A DNA stretch of 64,000 bases from Chrysopilus asiliformis (GCA_964034945.1 OZ035960.1:44869002-44933001), one strand, 5' to 3'; shown: positions 1 through 12,479, counted from the stretch's first letter. Made by a program: numbers and translations. The notes: generated by a model not told the origin, from the sequence alone.

Positions 1-2508
1 AATTTTGATGCCAATAAAATTGTGCTGCTTCAAAATTGTCTCCCATCTATTTTTTATGCGATTTCCTCCAGTGATTAGCTTAAAATAAGAAGTTTAATTT
101 TCGAAGGGAAATTATTTGAATCAACATCAATGTGGAATATGGCGGATGGAAACATGTGCGCCCTCAAAGACGCGTCAGCTCATTTTCGCGCCCTATTAGA
201 CGTTAAGTTCTAATGGGAGGGCGTGAATACCTTCAAATACGCCTAAAAGGGCGAAATATTTTTTCAGAGATAATAAAAAATGTCACCTGTTTTAGTGAGA
301 CAAAAGAACTTGAGACAAAGTGAGACAAAGCACAAAATTACTCTCTTAATAAGCCCCATATCCAGGCTTCCTCTCTAATCAGAGGACAAACTTCTCGCAC
401 TTGGTTTTCTGTCTTGCTCTAATACGCCCAATAGGGATATTTCGATGGAAATGTCGCCCTATAGGACATTATAGTTTTTTCGTGCTTTAGAAGTGGCGTC
501 TTAATAGACCGAATAGGGTCAAAAGAAGACGTAAGGTCTATTAAAGCCAATATTGGTCATGGCAATAAAAACGAGATGTCCTCCTTAAGCCCTATTGGGC
601 GATACTTCGACGAAGGCCTAAATTTAAGTCGTTCGGTCCTCCTCTCGCCCAGCAGATATGTCCTATAAGAAAATACGTCTTTAAGGGATTTTAATAGGGC
701 GTAAATTGGACTTCTCGACTAAGAATAAGGCGTGGAGTCTTTCAACAGGGCGATATTACCCTACGGTGCTACTTGGGTTATCATTTCCTACCTTTGAGTT
801 TTATTTAAATTTATTTTAGAAATCTTTTTGTAAAAATGAAGGTCTTATTAATCATTTCGTTCATATATCTTGCATGCGCTCCTTCACCGACTAGAATTCT
901 CCTGTACAACATATATTATATTTTAAATACAATTTATCTTTTCCTTTGGTTCCTGAAGATCCTATAAAACTAGTTTTCTTCATCGTTTGGTTGTCTGTAC
1001 GCGATTTTCATTTTCTTTCTATCCCATCCACTGGTGCCTTACAGAGATACGTGTTATCGATGGCTACCATATTAAACGCTCCATTTAATATGCTTTCTCT
1101 AATATCCCAATCTTCCTGTTTCCTGTGACGCTTTGGCCTTCACCAACAATTTATTGTGGAAAACTTTAATATTCGAATATTAAAGAAAGAACCAGCAGCT
1201 CTCGTGTCTGAGTGGAACTTCAGGGTGGACGGCTGGGTAACCCGTTGTGCATTCAAAATTTATCAAAGAACATGAATTGTATTAAACCAGATCAATGTAT
1301 CCAATTATTTTTGTCATTCAATTAACCGAAAGTGTTATGTGTCCTAACCAAAGGCCATTTGACTCCTTTAAGCCTGGCGATCAACGCATCCTGTTTCTGG
1401 GTATGAAAATTTCGCCACCAGCATAATTCCAAAAATTGCGAAAGGGTAGGATTTCTTTGCTGAAAAACAATTGCTACCCGTATTCAGGATAGAAGCATGC
1501 GAATGTCACAAAATATACTACTACGTACACAAATACTATATGCAACATACGTATTTTGATACATTAATAGGCATCGACTTTGCGAATCTGGCACAAAAAT
1601 ATATCAAATGCTAACAAACCCATTCATGATAGAAAATTATCTATATCACTGTGAATTTCATATGAACGAAGAGAAATCAGACCCGTGATGCCGTGATGAT
1701 ATTGACGTCATATATCAAAATTTCACATTGAATTATGGTCCATAAGGCACCACAGCAAAAGGATAAATGCCTAATATCAGCACAGAAGGGGATTAGGACC
1801 GAACCTAGGTCAATAGCTACGAGTCAGGTCTTATCAAACCATCCATTCATTCCGTTTACTCTGATGTCCATAAGGATACCAATAATATATGCCGTAGTTT
1901 TGAACCTCTCAAGTGTAGTTTCTTTTTTTTTATATATAAATATCAAGCCTATAGACATAAAAACAATCTATATATGATATGAAACTATATGTGACAGAGC
2001 ATAAATAAACCTCTTGAAAATTGAAGCATCAGAAAACTTGAGCTTTAATATTCATCTCTTTTTTAAAAATCTATACAAGGAAAGGAAACACTAGCCAACA
2101 CCAGAAGCTTGTTGCTAGAACTCGCGAATCCAATATTCTTTGCGGGTTTTTCTCGATTTTACATCATTTTGACGTCATTTTCAATCAAAGTGTTTCTGTA
2201 AGTTTAATCGAATTTGCTTTACTTTGCCACAGTAGCGTTTCTATAAGTAAAAGAAAACTGAGACTTGTCAAGATCGTGACGCCACAAATAAATTTAAATG
2301 TTTCACGAAAAGATAATTAATCTTGTACCTACACATATATTTTTTACACTTCTCGAAATAATTTTTTCTTCCCTCGATAATACCATATTCACACAATAAA
2401 CTTTTTACACAAAAAAAAACTCGAATTTTTCGCCTCAGTTTTTGTTTTAAATTTTTATTAATAAACACTGAACTTAACATAAAAATACATAAAATCAAAG
2501 AATTTATT
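1..2508. other. Intergenic AT-rich DNA with a block of degenerate CGCCCTATT motifs
   Basis: No believable gene is visible. From about 185 to 770 the words CGCCCTATTAG, GCCCTATTGGGCG, CGCCCAATAGGG and TAATAGGGCG recur in both orientations every 50-100 bp, as in an old satellite or a decayed foldback element. One unit at 188-224 is itself a hairpin: CGCCCTATTAGA on the left and TCTAATGGGAGGGCG on the right. A perfect 22-bp palindrome lies at 1164-1185 (CTTTAATATTC followed by its reverse complement). The short open frames here have no recognisable domain. Confidence 0.5.
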
Positions 2509-2512
2509 TTAA

Positions 2513-3121
2513 GGTGCCGGTCCACATGAGAGTAAATGCCGGCGAGAACCTCTCGAGATTTCTCGATAGCAGCTACTCGCAAATGGACACCTCTCTGAGA
2601 GTCGCTCGCAGAAACTCGCAAAAATTCGCGAGCTAGTTTCTGCGAGCTGTCCAATCCAAAGTGATTCTACTCTCTAGTGGACACGCACCCACTGAACTCT
2701 CGAAGAGTAGCTCGTCAGATACGAACGGCGTTTGAATTTCGGTAGTAGCTCTGGAGAACTCGCCAAAGCAAAAAAATCAAGATATTGCCTCTCTCATTTT
2801 AGTAGTTTTTTTTTGACGACAACTGGTCCGACAATTTTAATTAAAAACTCTATTTCCGAACTTGTTACGCTACAATTTCTAAATTGTTGCGCGTCTTCAA
2901 TTTCCAATTCTCTTATTAGATTTTTCTCGGCACCCAAAAGATTTCTCCTTTAAATCCAGGACTTAACCCAGCACTTTTTTTGGCTGATTTTGTTTTTCTC
3001 TTATTATTAATTAGGATAATAACAGCTGCTGCAACCTTCCTGTAGTGCGATGATATTTCGATTATTTTCCACTTTCAGTCGTGCATCACTCTCAAATGGA
3101 CAGGGTCTCGAGAGTTTTCGC
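2513..3121. mobile_element. TTAA-flanked foldback element, copy 1 (right end missing)
   Basis: It begins TTAA then GGTGCCGGTCCACATGAGAG, the same terminus as the copies at 7072-7444 and 38781-39084. The interior carries the family's CTCGCGAG, CTCGAGAG and 'CAAATGGACA' words. A matching right-arm piece (CTCAAATGGACA then TCTCGAGAG) lies at 3090-3117 and stops where LINE sequence begins. The right TIR is not found downstream, so this copy was cut by the LINE or by a later deletion. The TTAA flank suggests piggyBac-type mobilisation; no coding sequence is present. Confidence 0.6.
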
Positions 3122-3707
3122 GAAAGTGCGTATTTTTCTTGATGAAACCTTGTCATGGAGTGATCATATTAGTTTTGTGATTAAAAGGACATTTGGCGTT
3201 CTAAGCAGACTAAACTCTGTGAATGTTTACATGCATTCTGATCTTAAACGCAGACTTGCGCTAGCTCTTATTCTACCTCTTTTTACCTATGGTTGTGAAG
3301 TTTTTTCGGGCTGCAATGTTGCGAATTTCAATCGACTAAAGAAGTGCTGGAATTGTGTTGCTAGATTTGTGTACTCTGTCCGTTATAGGGACCATATATC
3401 TCCTTTTGTTTGTAAACTTTTGGGTAGTGACCTCATGACTTATTTCAAAATGAGAGCTTTGGTTTTCCTCTTTAAAATTGTAAATCTCAAAAGTCCAGGT
3501 TTTCTGTGTAGCCATATTGTCTTTTTAAAGTCTTCTCGTAGACAGTTGCTGGCTTTTCCTAAATTTCGTCGTAAAATTATGGATGGTGCGTTCTTTGTAA
3601 GGTCGATTCGCGTGTGGAATTCCTTGCCGTTTGAGATGCGAAATTTACAAAATGTGAATTTATTCAAGAAACGTGTCTTCTTTGAGCTTACTAGACCACC
3701 TGAGTAA
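3122..3707 (+). pseudogene. 5'-truncated non-LTR retrotransposon, C-terminal end of reverse transcriptase ORF
   Basis: The open frame gives about 195 residues resembling the region after the polymerase core in Jockey/CR1/I-group LINEs. Visible pieces in order are FLDETLSWSDHI, a stretch around LILPLFTYGCEVF, RDHISPF and the end piece 'IRVWNSLPFEMRN'. The stop is TAA at 3705-3707. The catalytic YxDD region and everything upstream are absent, as expected from 5' truncation on insertion. The frame continues upstream into foldback-element sequence by chance (a nominal ATG at 3081), so no real start exists. Assignment to a LINE is firm; the clade is not. Confidence 0.75.
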
Positions 3708-4100
3708 ATGTTTTTTCAAATTTTTCGTTAACTTCAATATAAAGTAAATTAACTTGGTAAATTTCGTATCATATTTCGTATTTTTGTTCGATTAATTTTG
3801 TATTTTTGGGATGTTTCTTGATATACCCTATATCGCTTAATCACTTATGTAATTACTTCTTTTTCTCTACTTGGTAGTGTGTTGGTATAGTGTGGAACTT
3901 GACGCTAAGGAAAAAAAAAAAAAAACAAAAAACAAAAAGTATAGTCTGTATTACTATTGTAATCACTTGCATTTGGCTCTGTGAATCCATTTTGTTCTCT
4001 CTTGTATTAATGATTATAATTTAATTACGCTTGTAAACCTTTATATAAGGCATCTTGCCTTTTGGTTGTGAATAAATGTATATATAATTTTTTTTTTTTT
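3708..4100 (+). mobile_element. LINE 3' UTR and A-rich/T-rich tail
   Basis: This follows the reverse transcriptase stop codon. It holds an A-rich run at 3908-3937, the words 'GGCATCTTGCC TTTTGGTTGTG', AATAAA at 4071-4076 and a T-run. This fits a LINE 3' UTR ending in a poly(A)-type tail. No target site duplication could be recognised because the 5' junction lies in another repeat. Confidence 0.5.
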
Positions 4101-4134
4101 AAATAAAACGTCAGTCAAGGTTTACATTTTTATC

Positions 4135-4345
4135 ATGGTGAAGTTCACGAACGAGCAACGTTTGGAAATCATTAAAACTTACTACCGAAATTCTGAGTCG
4201 GTGGTCGCAATAGTGTAATCTCGAGAAATGATCCGGTCGAATGGCCACCTCGCAAACGTGCTCGCGGTGGCCATATGAACGACATCGAATTTTATACATT
4301 TGACATAGTAGAAAATTTAAAAGAGTTGCACTTTAGTCCTTCCTT
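4135..4345 (+). pseudogene. Internally deleted transposase remnant (DUF4817-type N-terminus plus C-terminal scrap)
   Basis: ATG at 4135 opens a 27-codon frame starting MVKFTNEQRLEIIKTYYRNS and stopping at TAA 4216-4218. This matches the start of the HTH-bearing DUF4817 group of Tc1/mariner-like transposases in arthropods. About 30 bp later, in another frame, the residues RGGHMNDIEFYT (about 4256-4300) resemble the usual C-terminal end of the same proteins. The catalytic core is missing, so this is a deletion derivative. TIRs were not found. Confidence 0.55.
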
Positions 4346-5929
4346 ACCCTACGTAACTAGTGTAAATATATTTATGTATATTTATAATTATTTTTTATCA
4401 TTACCGGATATCAATTTTAAAAATTACATTCCCGGGGTATACGAGTTTGTACATTCCTTTTAATGAAAATTTCATTTTCCGCTTAAATTCAACTAAAAAC
4501 TAAAATGCGTTACTAATTTAAAATCAATAAAACGAAATTGTGAATAATAATGTAAAAAAAAATGTTTACTATTGCAATAAATAATTGGGAAATGCCTACA
4601 TGGCTAATGGCAAACGTTCACAGATAAATGAATCGAAACAGTTTAAAAATGAATTTATCATAAAATTCGTAGCAAAAATGTCTTTTTTAATACTATTTGC
4701 AATGTTTTGAAAATAATTTATTGATTTTGATCACAGTTTTAACTATAAAACTGCTGTTCCATTTAATTTATTTTGAAGAAGCTGGAAATCTCATGCCTGT
4801 TAACATTTCCCAACTCACAGCAGCACACCGGATATGAACTTCATCTTTCATTAAATTCTCCTGCTGTGATAAAATTTCCGTCAGTGTATTGTTTGGTAAA
4901 TTACTCGAATTTATGATTTTTCTGTTAAGTTTTGTGGTACACCCAGTATGGAGTAGTGTTTTATATTGTCATCAAGTTATTAGCGACAAGCATTTCAACC
5001 GGAAAACAGATTCAAGTGAAAATATCAAAAACTTTTCAACCATGAAAATGTTTTTCAGCATTGCAACGTGTTTTTATGCAATTTCTCCTTATATATATTT
5101 TTTTTATTATGATTTTTACATGTGCAATTAATTTATGCTACACATACTCCCACATGATTCAAAATCGTATAATAGTTTTTGTAAATATTTCTAATTTGCA
5201 TGGAAAGTTAAATCAACATACTGTTGGTGAATTACCAGTCGAATGAATAAATATTTTTAATTTAACGGAAAATGGATAATGTCAAAGAAATTCAAAAACT
5301 CTTTTGTACCATCTGAGCTTAATACTAGTCAATAAAGCTGACATACTTTTATTGTTTGACATGCAGGAGAGAATAGACATCATTTATAAATGGGAAATGT
5401 ATTTTAAAAATAAAACTTTTTCACAAGATATTCATTTTTGTTATACATCCGATACGACTGCATTGAAAATTGCGTATTGAAAGCATTTCGAGAGATTAAA
5501 AATTCGTTCATCATATGTGGTATGCATTTAATCATTGAAATATTTATAAAACTTCTTTTGTTGTGACAACAGTTATTAATTAAACTTTTCTCGGTATTCA
5601 CTAACAAAGAATCTTAATATCTTCTTTCAAAATTTTTTTTAATTAATTTTTTCGTAGGTATAAATTTAGAAATTAAATACAAAAAGGATTTGCTTTAAAA
5701 TATGGCCAGGCTCTTGCCATTAGTAAGACACTTATTTTTTGAGGGTTGACAAATTATCTTAATTCGAAATTTTAACATTGTTTTATTTTACAGTTATGTG
5801 ATAATAGCGTAAACAAGAACAAATTTTAAAAAAAACATTTTTTTTAAATGTTGCCTAACTAAATTCAAATTTTCGATATTTTCGGCAAAATTTTTTATTA
5901 AAAAAAGTACCAAATCTATGAAATTTACC
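4346..5929. other. AT-rich intergenic DNA, nothing recognised
   Basis: Only short AT-driven open frames without domain signatures are present. No repeat shared with other parts of the window was noticed. Confidence 0.4.
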
Positions 5930-5931
5930 TA

Positions 5932-6246
5932 CACTCTCGAAAACATGGAGTCGATTACGCACCGAAAGGGAGTTTGAGGGAGTCCATCACCTATCGGAGA
6001 AAATCGAACTCCGGGCTAGGGAGTTCATAACAATTCCCTGTGGGTGTTAATTTTTAACAATTTTTCGGTGTTAAACCAACTTATTAGATGGCCCAAAAAA
6101 AACCTCGCAAATTCTCTTTTTCTGCAAGCATTTGAGATGTTTTGAGTTTTTTTCGTGTTTTCAAAGTTAATATTGACTGTTAACAACTTTTCTTGCAATG
6201 TCTCTGCCGGGATTCGAACACGGGACCCCGGATTTTTTCGAGAGTG
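5932..6246. mobile_element. TA-flanked MITE with CACTCTCGAAAA termini
   Basis: The left end is TA-CACTCTCGAAAACATGG and the right end is TTTTTTCGAGAGTG-TA, giving an inverted repeat of about 12 bp flanked by TA (5930-5931 and 6247-6248). The TA target and the CACTC start suggest a Tc1/mariner-type non-autonomous element of about 315 bp. Near the right end, on the minus strand, a tRNA-B-box-like word GTGTTCGAATCCC (about 6206-6218) occurs without an A-box or cloverleaf. Confidence 0.6.
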
Positions 6247-6639
6247 TACTTTACGCAATACTTTTTGTAAAATACAGTAGAAATCAAGTCAATCGGTCGA
6301 ATAGCATTTTTGGAATCATTCGAAAATTTCCGCGTTTGAAGATCTCAACGAAATATATATCAACAATTACATCAAATGCAGGTTAAGTTTCCAAATTTTG
6401 ACCAGACATTTTGCAGCAATGTTTTTAAGGAGTTATACAACTATAAAATTTCAGAAGTTATCTGGAATATTTTTGTTTCTCTTAAAACCATTTGAATTCA
6501 ATCAAATTATACAAAAATATGCAATAAGAAAAACATAATTTTATCCACCTAGCGGTGAGATGATACCTTTGTTAAATAATTAAACTTCAGTTGATGAAAA
6601 TTTGATATTTACTTTGAATTATTTTATACAAAAAAAATT

Positions 6640-7067
6640 TGAAAACTCCTCAACTAATTGAGGTACAAAGTTGAAATTTGGCACAAAAGTAGTTTTTACC
6701 GAAAGTTGAACCCATCCGGAAATAACAAAAATTGAACCACTTCATCCCTCACCCATATATGCAAATGGGAAAGATTTTTGCAATTTTCTCGATTTACGGT
6801 TCATTTTTCCAAAATCGCGTTCCATTTGGACGATGACATCTTTCGTATGCTAAAAATCGTTTACTAGTAAAAGTCGGTCTTACAAATTTCGATACATACA
6901 TCTATACACACACACGAACACACATCCATACGCACACATCCATACGCACACACCAACAGATATGTTGCGGACTCATCGAACTGCGTCGATGAGTATATGT
7001 TCCGGGGACTTGTGGGGCTCCATTATGATTTTCGTTTTTGTGTTGATTTTAACACCATTCATGTATG
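6640..7067. repeat. Dispersed repeat with CA-type microsatellite and 'TATGTTGCGGACTCAT' end
   Basis: The segment includes an (AC)n-like stretch at 6903-6957 and the words TATGTTGCGGACTCAT, ACTGCGTCGATGAGTATATG and TTCTCGATTTACGGTTCATT. Related wording occurs at 29660-30000 (ATGTTGCGGACTCATGGAAC, GAGTCGATGGGTATATG) and in part at 39430-39570. It is therefore a multicopy non-coding repeat. Its class is not resolved. Confidence 0.45.
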
Positions 7068-7071
7068 TAAA

Positions 7072-7444
7072 GGTGTCGGTCCACATGAGAGTAAATACGC
7101 GAGTATCTCTTAAAAACTCTCGAGAGTTACTCGCAGGAGGTTGTCCATTTGAGAGTTAATTTCGGCGAGTTTTCTATTGCTACTAGCGAAATCGAGCTTC
7201 TAGCTTCTAGCGTTCTCGAGAGCTACTAGCGAAATTCAAACGCTGTTCGTATCTGGCGAGCTACTCTCCGAGAGTTCAGTGGAGGCCTGTCGACTAGAGA
7301 GTAGAATCACTTTTGACAGATCGCAGAAACTAGCTCGCGAGTTTTTTGCGAGTTTCTGCGAGCGACTCTCAGAGACGTGTCCATTTGCGAGTAGCTGCTA
7401 TCGAGAGGTTCTCGCGGGCATTTACTCTCATGTGGAGCGGCACC
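7072..7444. mobile_element. TTAA-flanked foldback element, copy 2
   Basis: The left terminus is GGTGTCGGTCCACATGAGAG and the right terminus is CTCTCATGTGGAGCGGCACC, followed by TTAA at 7445-7448. The left flank is TAAA, a one-base departure from TTAA. The interior is largely self-complementary and full of CTCGAGAG and CTCGCGAG words. At about 373 bp it is the longest copy with both ends. No coding sequence. Confidence 0.65.
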
Positions 7445-7448
7445 TTAA

Positions 7449-8880
7449 GAATGGTGAAAATTTTGACTAAAAGTAAGCGAATTCCCCTTTCTGGTTTATT
7501 TATTTATTACGATTTTTGTGAACGAAGAAACTAGAGGTATGCAAGATGAAGGAACCTTTTTTATAATAAACAAAAATTATTTCTATTTACTTATTATTAA
7601 AAAACGCCTTCCAACAAAAAAATTGGTCATATGTCGCCTCTTTATAATCTCTATTAAAAACAAAATACTATGTAAAAATGAAAAGCAATAAAACCCTACA
7701 CAATCAGAAAAGCTCATTCTTTCTAAAGATGAATTGAATTATCCCCAAAAGAACAAGGTACAGAATATTAATTCCTTAGTTGCCTAGGATAAATAGATAA
7801 ATAGCCCACATAAAACGATATGGTTCAGTGTGTGGTCGTGCCAATTGCTCGATATTTCTCTTAAAATGCAAGCAATGCAATTTTTAAGCCCTTGTTCAGC
7901 CGAACTTTTCCATGGAGGTTGCAATATTCCACATACAAACGACATACAAAAAAATGGTTTGTTTCAATTGCGCTATAAAGTCATAAACTTTACGTACATA
8001 AAACATGCAATTTAAGCGAAATCCATTGATAAAAAATTTAAAAAAAAAATACCTATCAACGCTAGTTTTCCCATGTTCCACATTTTCATTTTATTCTGCT
8101 TTTTATGGTTTTTCCGTTGTACGATTTTCTGAGGCCCACACTTTTTTCGGTTTTATTATGGTGGCGAACTAATGCAATTGATAAAAATGCAATCCCTTAA
8201 TTATTTTCGGATATATACACAATCAAAATGTTGTTTACTAATTGGAGCTTTCGTGGCAACCTCGTTTTTGCGTTATTGGATTCAATTTGGTTCAAATTAA
8301 AAATAAATATAAATAAAATATTTTCGGTTATTTTGAATTTCACAATATTTGCTGAACATATTTTTAATTTTTTATTTCGAATATTTTTAATTAAAAATGG
8401 TTTTATAATATTTTTTAGTTCAAATTTAAAGAATGTGACTCAACCAAAGTGCTATAGAAAATTAAAACATCAAACAAAGTTTAGTGATTATAATGAAAAT
8501 ATTTAAATCCAAAAAACAATTACCCTTTCCAAAAAGATAATCGGGAAATACTCGGATAAAAAAATGCAATTCGATTAAAATATCTTAATTGGAACTTTTT
8601 CAATCTATTAAGAAAGTCACGTTAAATCATATTTTAAACTTTTTTTGTTTTTTGCTTTATACAAAAAAACACATGGAAATATTTTATTTGTATGAGAAAA
8701 ATTGGTCGCAATAGTTGATGTCCATTCCAAACCAAACCTTATTTTTATATTTTATGAAAAATACACTGAATTTATTTCGTTCGTGACTTTAGTGTTCGTA
8801 GTCAGAAAAATATTAAATATGGAATCTCAACACCAATATTAAAATTTTCAGATATTGTGACATCGAAAAAAAATCGGAAA
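7449..8880. other. AT-rich intergenic DNA, nothing recognised
   Basis: The longest open frame (8228-8506) is a low-complexity F/I/N/K-rich translation of AT-rich DNA. No splice-bounded exon or shared repeat was noticed. Confidence 0.4.
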
Positions 8881-8882
8881 TA

Positions 8883-9780
8883 CCAGGTGTGTCGGTAAGT
8901 CTTTTCCGGTTTTTCCGCTAAAGAAAACATGTTATTTACAATGGATAGTTCAAATTTATTTATTCAAAGTATTGTCCATTTGATTCTACACATGCCATCT
9001 CCCAGGCAATTCATGGATGCCATCCCAAAAGAACTGTTTCTCCTTCGAGCTAAACCACTCATCGAGCCATTTTTTCACTTCTTCGAAATCGGCGAAGTGC
9101 TGCTCTGCAAGCGCGTGCCCCGTCGATGCAAAAATATAGTAGTCAGATGGAGCCAGGTCTGGAGAGTACAGCGGGTGCGGTAATACTTCCCATCCAAGTG
9201 GTTTGAACACTTCTTTGACTGATTTTGCTGTGTGAGACGGCGCGTTGTCATGCTGCAAAATTACCCTACCATGTCTTTCAGCGTATTGCGGACGTTTTTT
9301 GATCAATTCATGGTTCAAATTGATCATTTGTTGTCGGTAGCGATCAGTATTAACTGTTTAATATTCAGTATTCCTGTAATTCCGCATCTTCAAATGTTTT
9401 CGGCCTCCCAGCACGTTTTTTATCCTGGATGTTGAAATCACCACTTTTGAATTGTCGAAACCACGTCTCAAATGTTCTTATGGTTGGGGCATGATCACCG
9501 TAAGTCTCTACCAGCAAACGATGGCTTTCAGCGGCCTTTTTCTTTTGATTAAAGAGGAAAAGTAATGATTGCCGCGAATGCACATTTACAGGCACAAAAC
9601 TTGACATTTTCAAACAGCTTTAACACTATGACGTTGTTATTTTGACGGAACGTAACTTGTGTAGTTTTGAAGATTAATGTCAATAGAATAAAATGACATA
9701 TGTCACAAATCATAACACTGCATACTTATGGCTAGCGACATCTGTTAGAAAAACCGGAAAAGACTTACCGACACACCTGG
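8883..9780 (-). mobile_element. Internally deleted mariner element with both TIRs
   Basis: The ends are near-perfect inverted repeats of about 30 bp beginning CCAGGTGTGTCGGTAAGTCT, flanked by TA (8881-8882 and 9781-9782), the Tc1/mariner target. The total of 898 bp is well short of the roughly 1.3 kb usual for mariner. The minus-strand transposase is in two pieces joined by a deletion at about 9355-9370. The intact TIRs mean it could still be moved by a relative's transposase. Confidence 0.9.
8960..9607 (-). pseudogene. mariner transposase, deleted and frameshifted
   Basis: The start is ATG at 9607 (a second in-frame ATG lies at 9613). The N-terminal part has the mariner HTH wording SRQSLLFLFNQKKKAAESHR and ends in FEDAELQ. 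It hits TGA at 9365-9367 just after the deletion junction. The C-terminal part resumes in another frame with NTDRYRQQMINLNHELIKK, then the catalytic-aspartate motifs HDNAPSHTA and YSPDLAPSDYYIF. The first catalytic aspartate and its surroundings are gone. Near the end a further frameshift replaces the normal CVESNGQYFE tail, which is still readable in the next frame and ends at TAA 8960-8962. The protein cannot be active. Confidence 0.88.
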
Positions 9781-9782
9781 TA

Positions 9783-12479
9783 TAAGAAAAGACGTCTTTT
9801 TCGGGCTAGCTACGGAGAGAAATCCAAATGGGAATATACGAGAAATTGAACTCTTTTGCAATGAGTCCTTAAAACTAGGGAATTATAACTATAATTTTAG
9901 AAAAAAATCCTATTTTTTGGTATGAATATTCTATTTATTTAAGAGTAATTACCACAAAATTTCACCCTCTCTTATATTTCTGTTTTTTGTAGGGATCTGT
10001 CCTGTTGAAACCTTTATTCTGTTTTGAGACCTCTTTTCTCTTCTCTTTTATAATTTCAAATGAATCCTTTTCCCACAGAATTATCCTGCCGAAGAAAAAA
10101 GATTTCTCACACTTTTTTAAATAACCATTCCCAGCACAATTCAAAATCGAATTTTCTTTTCCTTTCAGGTTCTACACATGTTTACAGCATAGACTGCAGA
10201 TTAAAAAGGACTAATCTCATATGCCTCATCGGTAACAGTAAGACCCTTTAAGGTAATTAAAGAATTGTTCTAATATTGCTTTACAGATCCAATATCTTGT
10301 ATATATTTTTTTCAAATTTTTTTTCAAAACTAGTTTTTTTGTAATTTTTGATACGGATTTGTATACTTTTCCCAATGATTTGGTGCAATCTTAAATACTG
10401 AAGATGTAACAGTCATTTAAAGAATATCATCTCCCGTTAAATATAGCAGAATGAGTATCCTTCTAACCGCGTATCCTTCTAACTTTTTTCACTTACACGG
10501 GATTTACACGTAAAATCAACAGTCATAAGCGATATCTCATCTTATCAAAATCTGTCGTGTGAACGCCAGCCGTATGAAATCGAAAAACGCCATAGCGGGG
10601 TGAGTCGCATACGATTTTAAGTCTTACATGTGAACGCCGTCTTAGTGAAGGGCGACAAATATCTATACCGCTAAAAAAATTTGATTGGCTTTTAAGCCGT
10701 GCCTTAAAAAAATTTCCGTCCATATTTGATAGACCGTGCCTTAAAAAAATTTCCGTCCCATTTAAATCTATCCATTCAATTAAAAGATATTTTTTGAAAC
10801 GAAAAAACATCAAAAAAAAGCGTGGTTAATTCTATAGAGGTTAAAAAATAAGACTTTTTTGTATGGAGCATAGTTGGATACAAGTACATTCCTTAAGGAT
10901 ATTCGTAAAAAACTCATTTTTTGTATAGAAAAAAGTTTTCAATAATCCATCGAACTCAAATATGTGTTGCAAAAGAAATCTCCGACTGGTTTGAGACATA
11001 GCAGGACACGAGGTCAGAAGAAGAAGAAGTTGGCGGATTTTTTCCTCTACCGAAAGGAGGAAACCCCATAAAATTCTGTTGACTGGTTTACGAGATAGCA
11101 GGTGAGGGAATCAGAGGGCAGAGGAACTCATGTTGCCAATGCTTGGTGATTAAATGATCTCCGTTGAGGGGTTCAACAATTACAGGGGAACATCCTTCTT
11201 TGATAGCTACAACCGAACGCATATACTCTTTCTTTTTTGGGAAATCGCATAAAAAAGTGAAGAACCGCGCTGGCGTTAGTTTAACTCCCAAATATCTTTG
11301 TTAAAAATTATATTATCCCGTCAACACCTGGTCTGGCAGATAGATTTCCCACAATATTCTCATGGTACCAAGATATCGTCTATACAAAAGATCGTAATTC
11401 GCAATCTTCTTTAATTTTAATTAATTTGAGTAGATTAATTTAAATTCGAGGTGTTTAAATACTTAAGATGTGATTTCCTAAACACCTATATGTTTGCACA
11501 ATAAATTCGAAGAGTACACAGTGTGTCTTAGTCTGGCAATAAATTCGGAGAAACCTAAGTTAGTGTAGATGTGCTATTAATTCCTGTAAATCCGTATGAT
11601 AAAATCAATACAACCACCTCGGCTTTTTGGCCTAATTTCGTAAATTTACTTATACGACTGTAATCAAAAACCAAGAAATAACATTAAATTTTTATGATAT
11701 TCCTTATATTAACAACGAAGCTAGTAGACGTTAATTTATTCAGTAAAACTTTAATTCAATTTAATTTTGAGTCTACGTATCTCTTAAAGTTTTTTGTTAA
11801 AACATATTAGCGTTTGTTATTGTTTAATAAGCTGGAAATTTTTTAACAACACAAAAGAATTTTTGTTGAAAAAAGTATTTTTATTACAAATGGGCCATCG
11901 AGATATATCTGTTTTTAATTACATCTACTGCTAAAAAGCTTATTTTGGGTGGATTTTCCTTTATCTGTTGTAAGGTTGAAACCAAAGGAAAATCTTTTGA
12001 AATTAATACGACAATTGTGCTGCTCCGTTTTTACGACAAACTCAGATGGTATTACGTCCTTCACGGGCACTGTGTGTCCCATTTCAAAAATCTTTAGTCA
12101 CGAACTGCACACCCATAATGGAAATCCAAGATTTTTTTTTCACTTTACACGTCTATGACGTGAAAAATTTTTGGGGCACGTTTAAAAAAATATAAGGGTC
12201 AAAAATTATTTTCTGTTATCCTTGTGGGGATTTCGATTAATTATTCAACTCACCTCCGGAAGTACCTCATCTAAGTAAATACGAAAAGGCTTATGTTTCC
12301 CAAAGTTTTTCTTACATTTTTTCTCCACTTTTCATTTCGTTTTATTTCCATTTATTCATTTATTAAAAAGAAATTGGGATTTTTACCCTCCTTTAATAAC
12401 TCGCAGTATTCTTAGCGGATTACATCTTAACTTCATTTTATATTTGACTTTATTTAATAAATTATTTGTTCATTTTCAG
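9783..12479. other. Intergenic DNA upstream of the LRR gene; possible 5' UTR exon(s) not located
   Basis: No coding exon was recognised. 10530-10640 has MITE-like wording (GTGTGAACGCC and ACATGTGAACGCCGTCTTA in inverted relation). 10985-11150 contains an imperfect duplication of 'GACTGGTTT..GAGATAGCAGG'. The LRR gene's first coding exon is preceded directly by a 3' splice site (TTTTCAG at 12473-12479), so its promoter and 5' UTR exon should lie in or beyond this stretch. Confidence 0.35.

Noticed and set aside
6197..6240. tRNA gene suggested by GTTCGAATCCC
   Set aside because: No acceptor, D or anticodon arms can be folded around it, and it lies inside a MITE.
12444..12479. Upstream in-frame ATG at 12444 as the LRR start
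   Set aside because: A good splice acceptor (TTCATTTTCAG) ends at 12479 and the signal peptide begins exactly at the next ATG, so the upstream codons are intronic.
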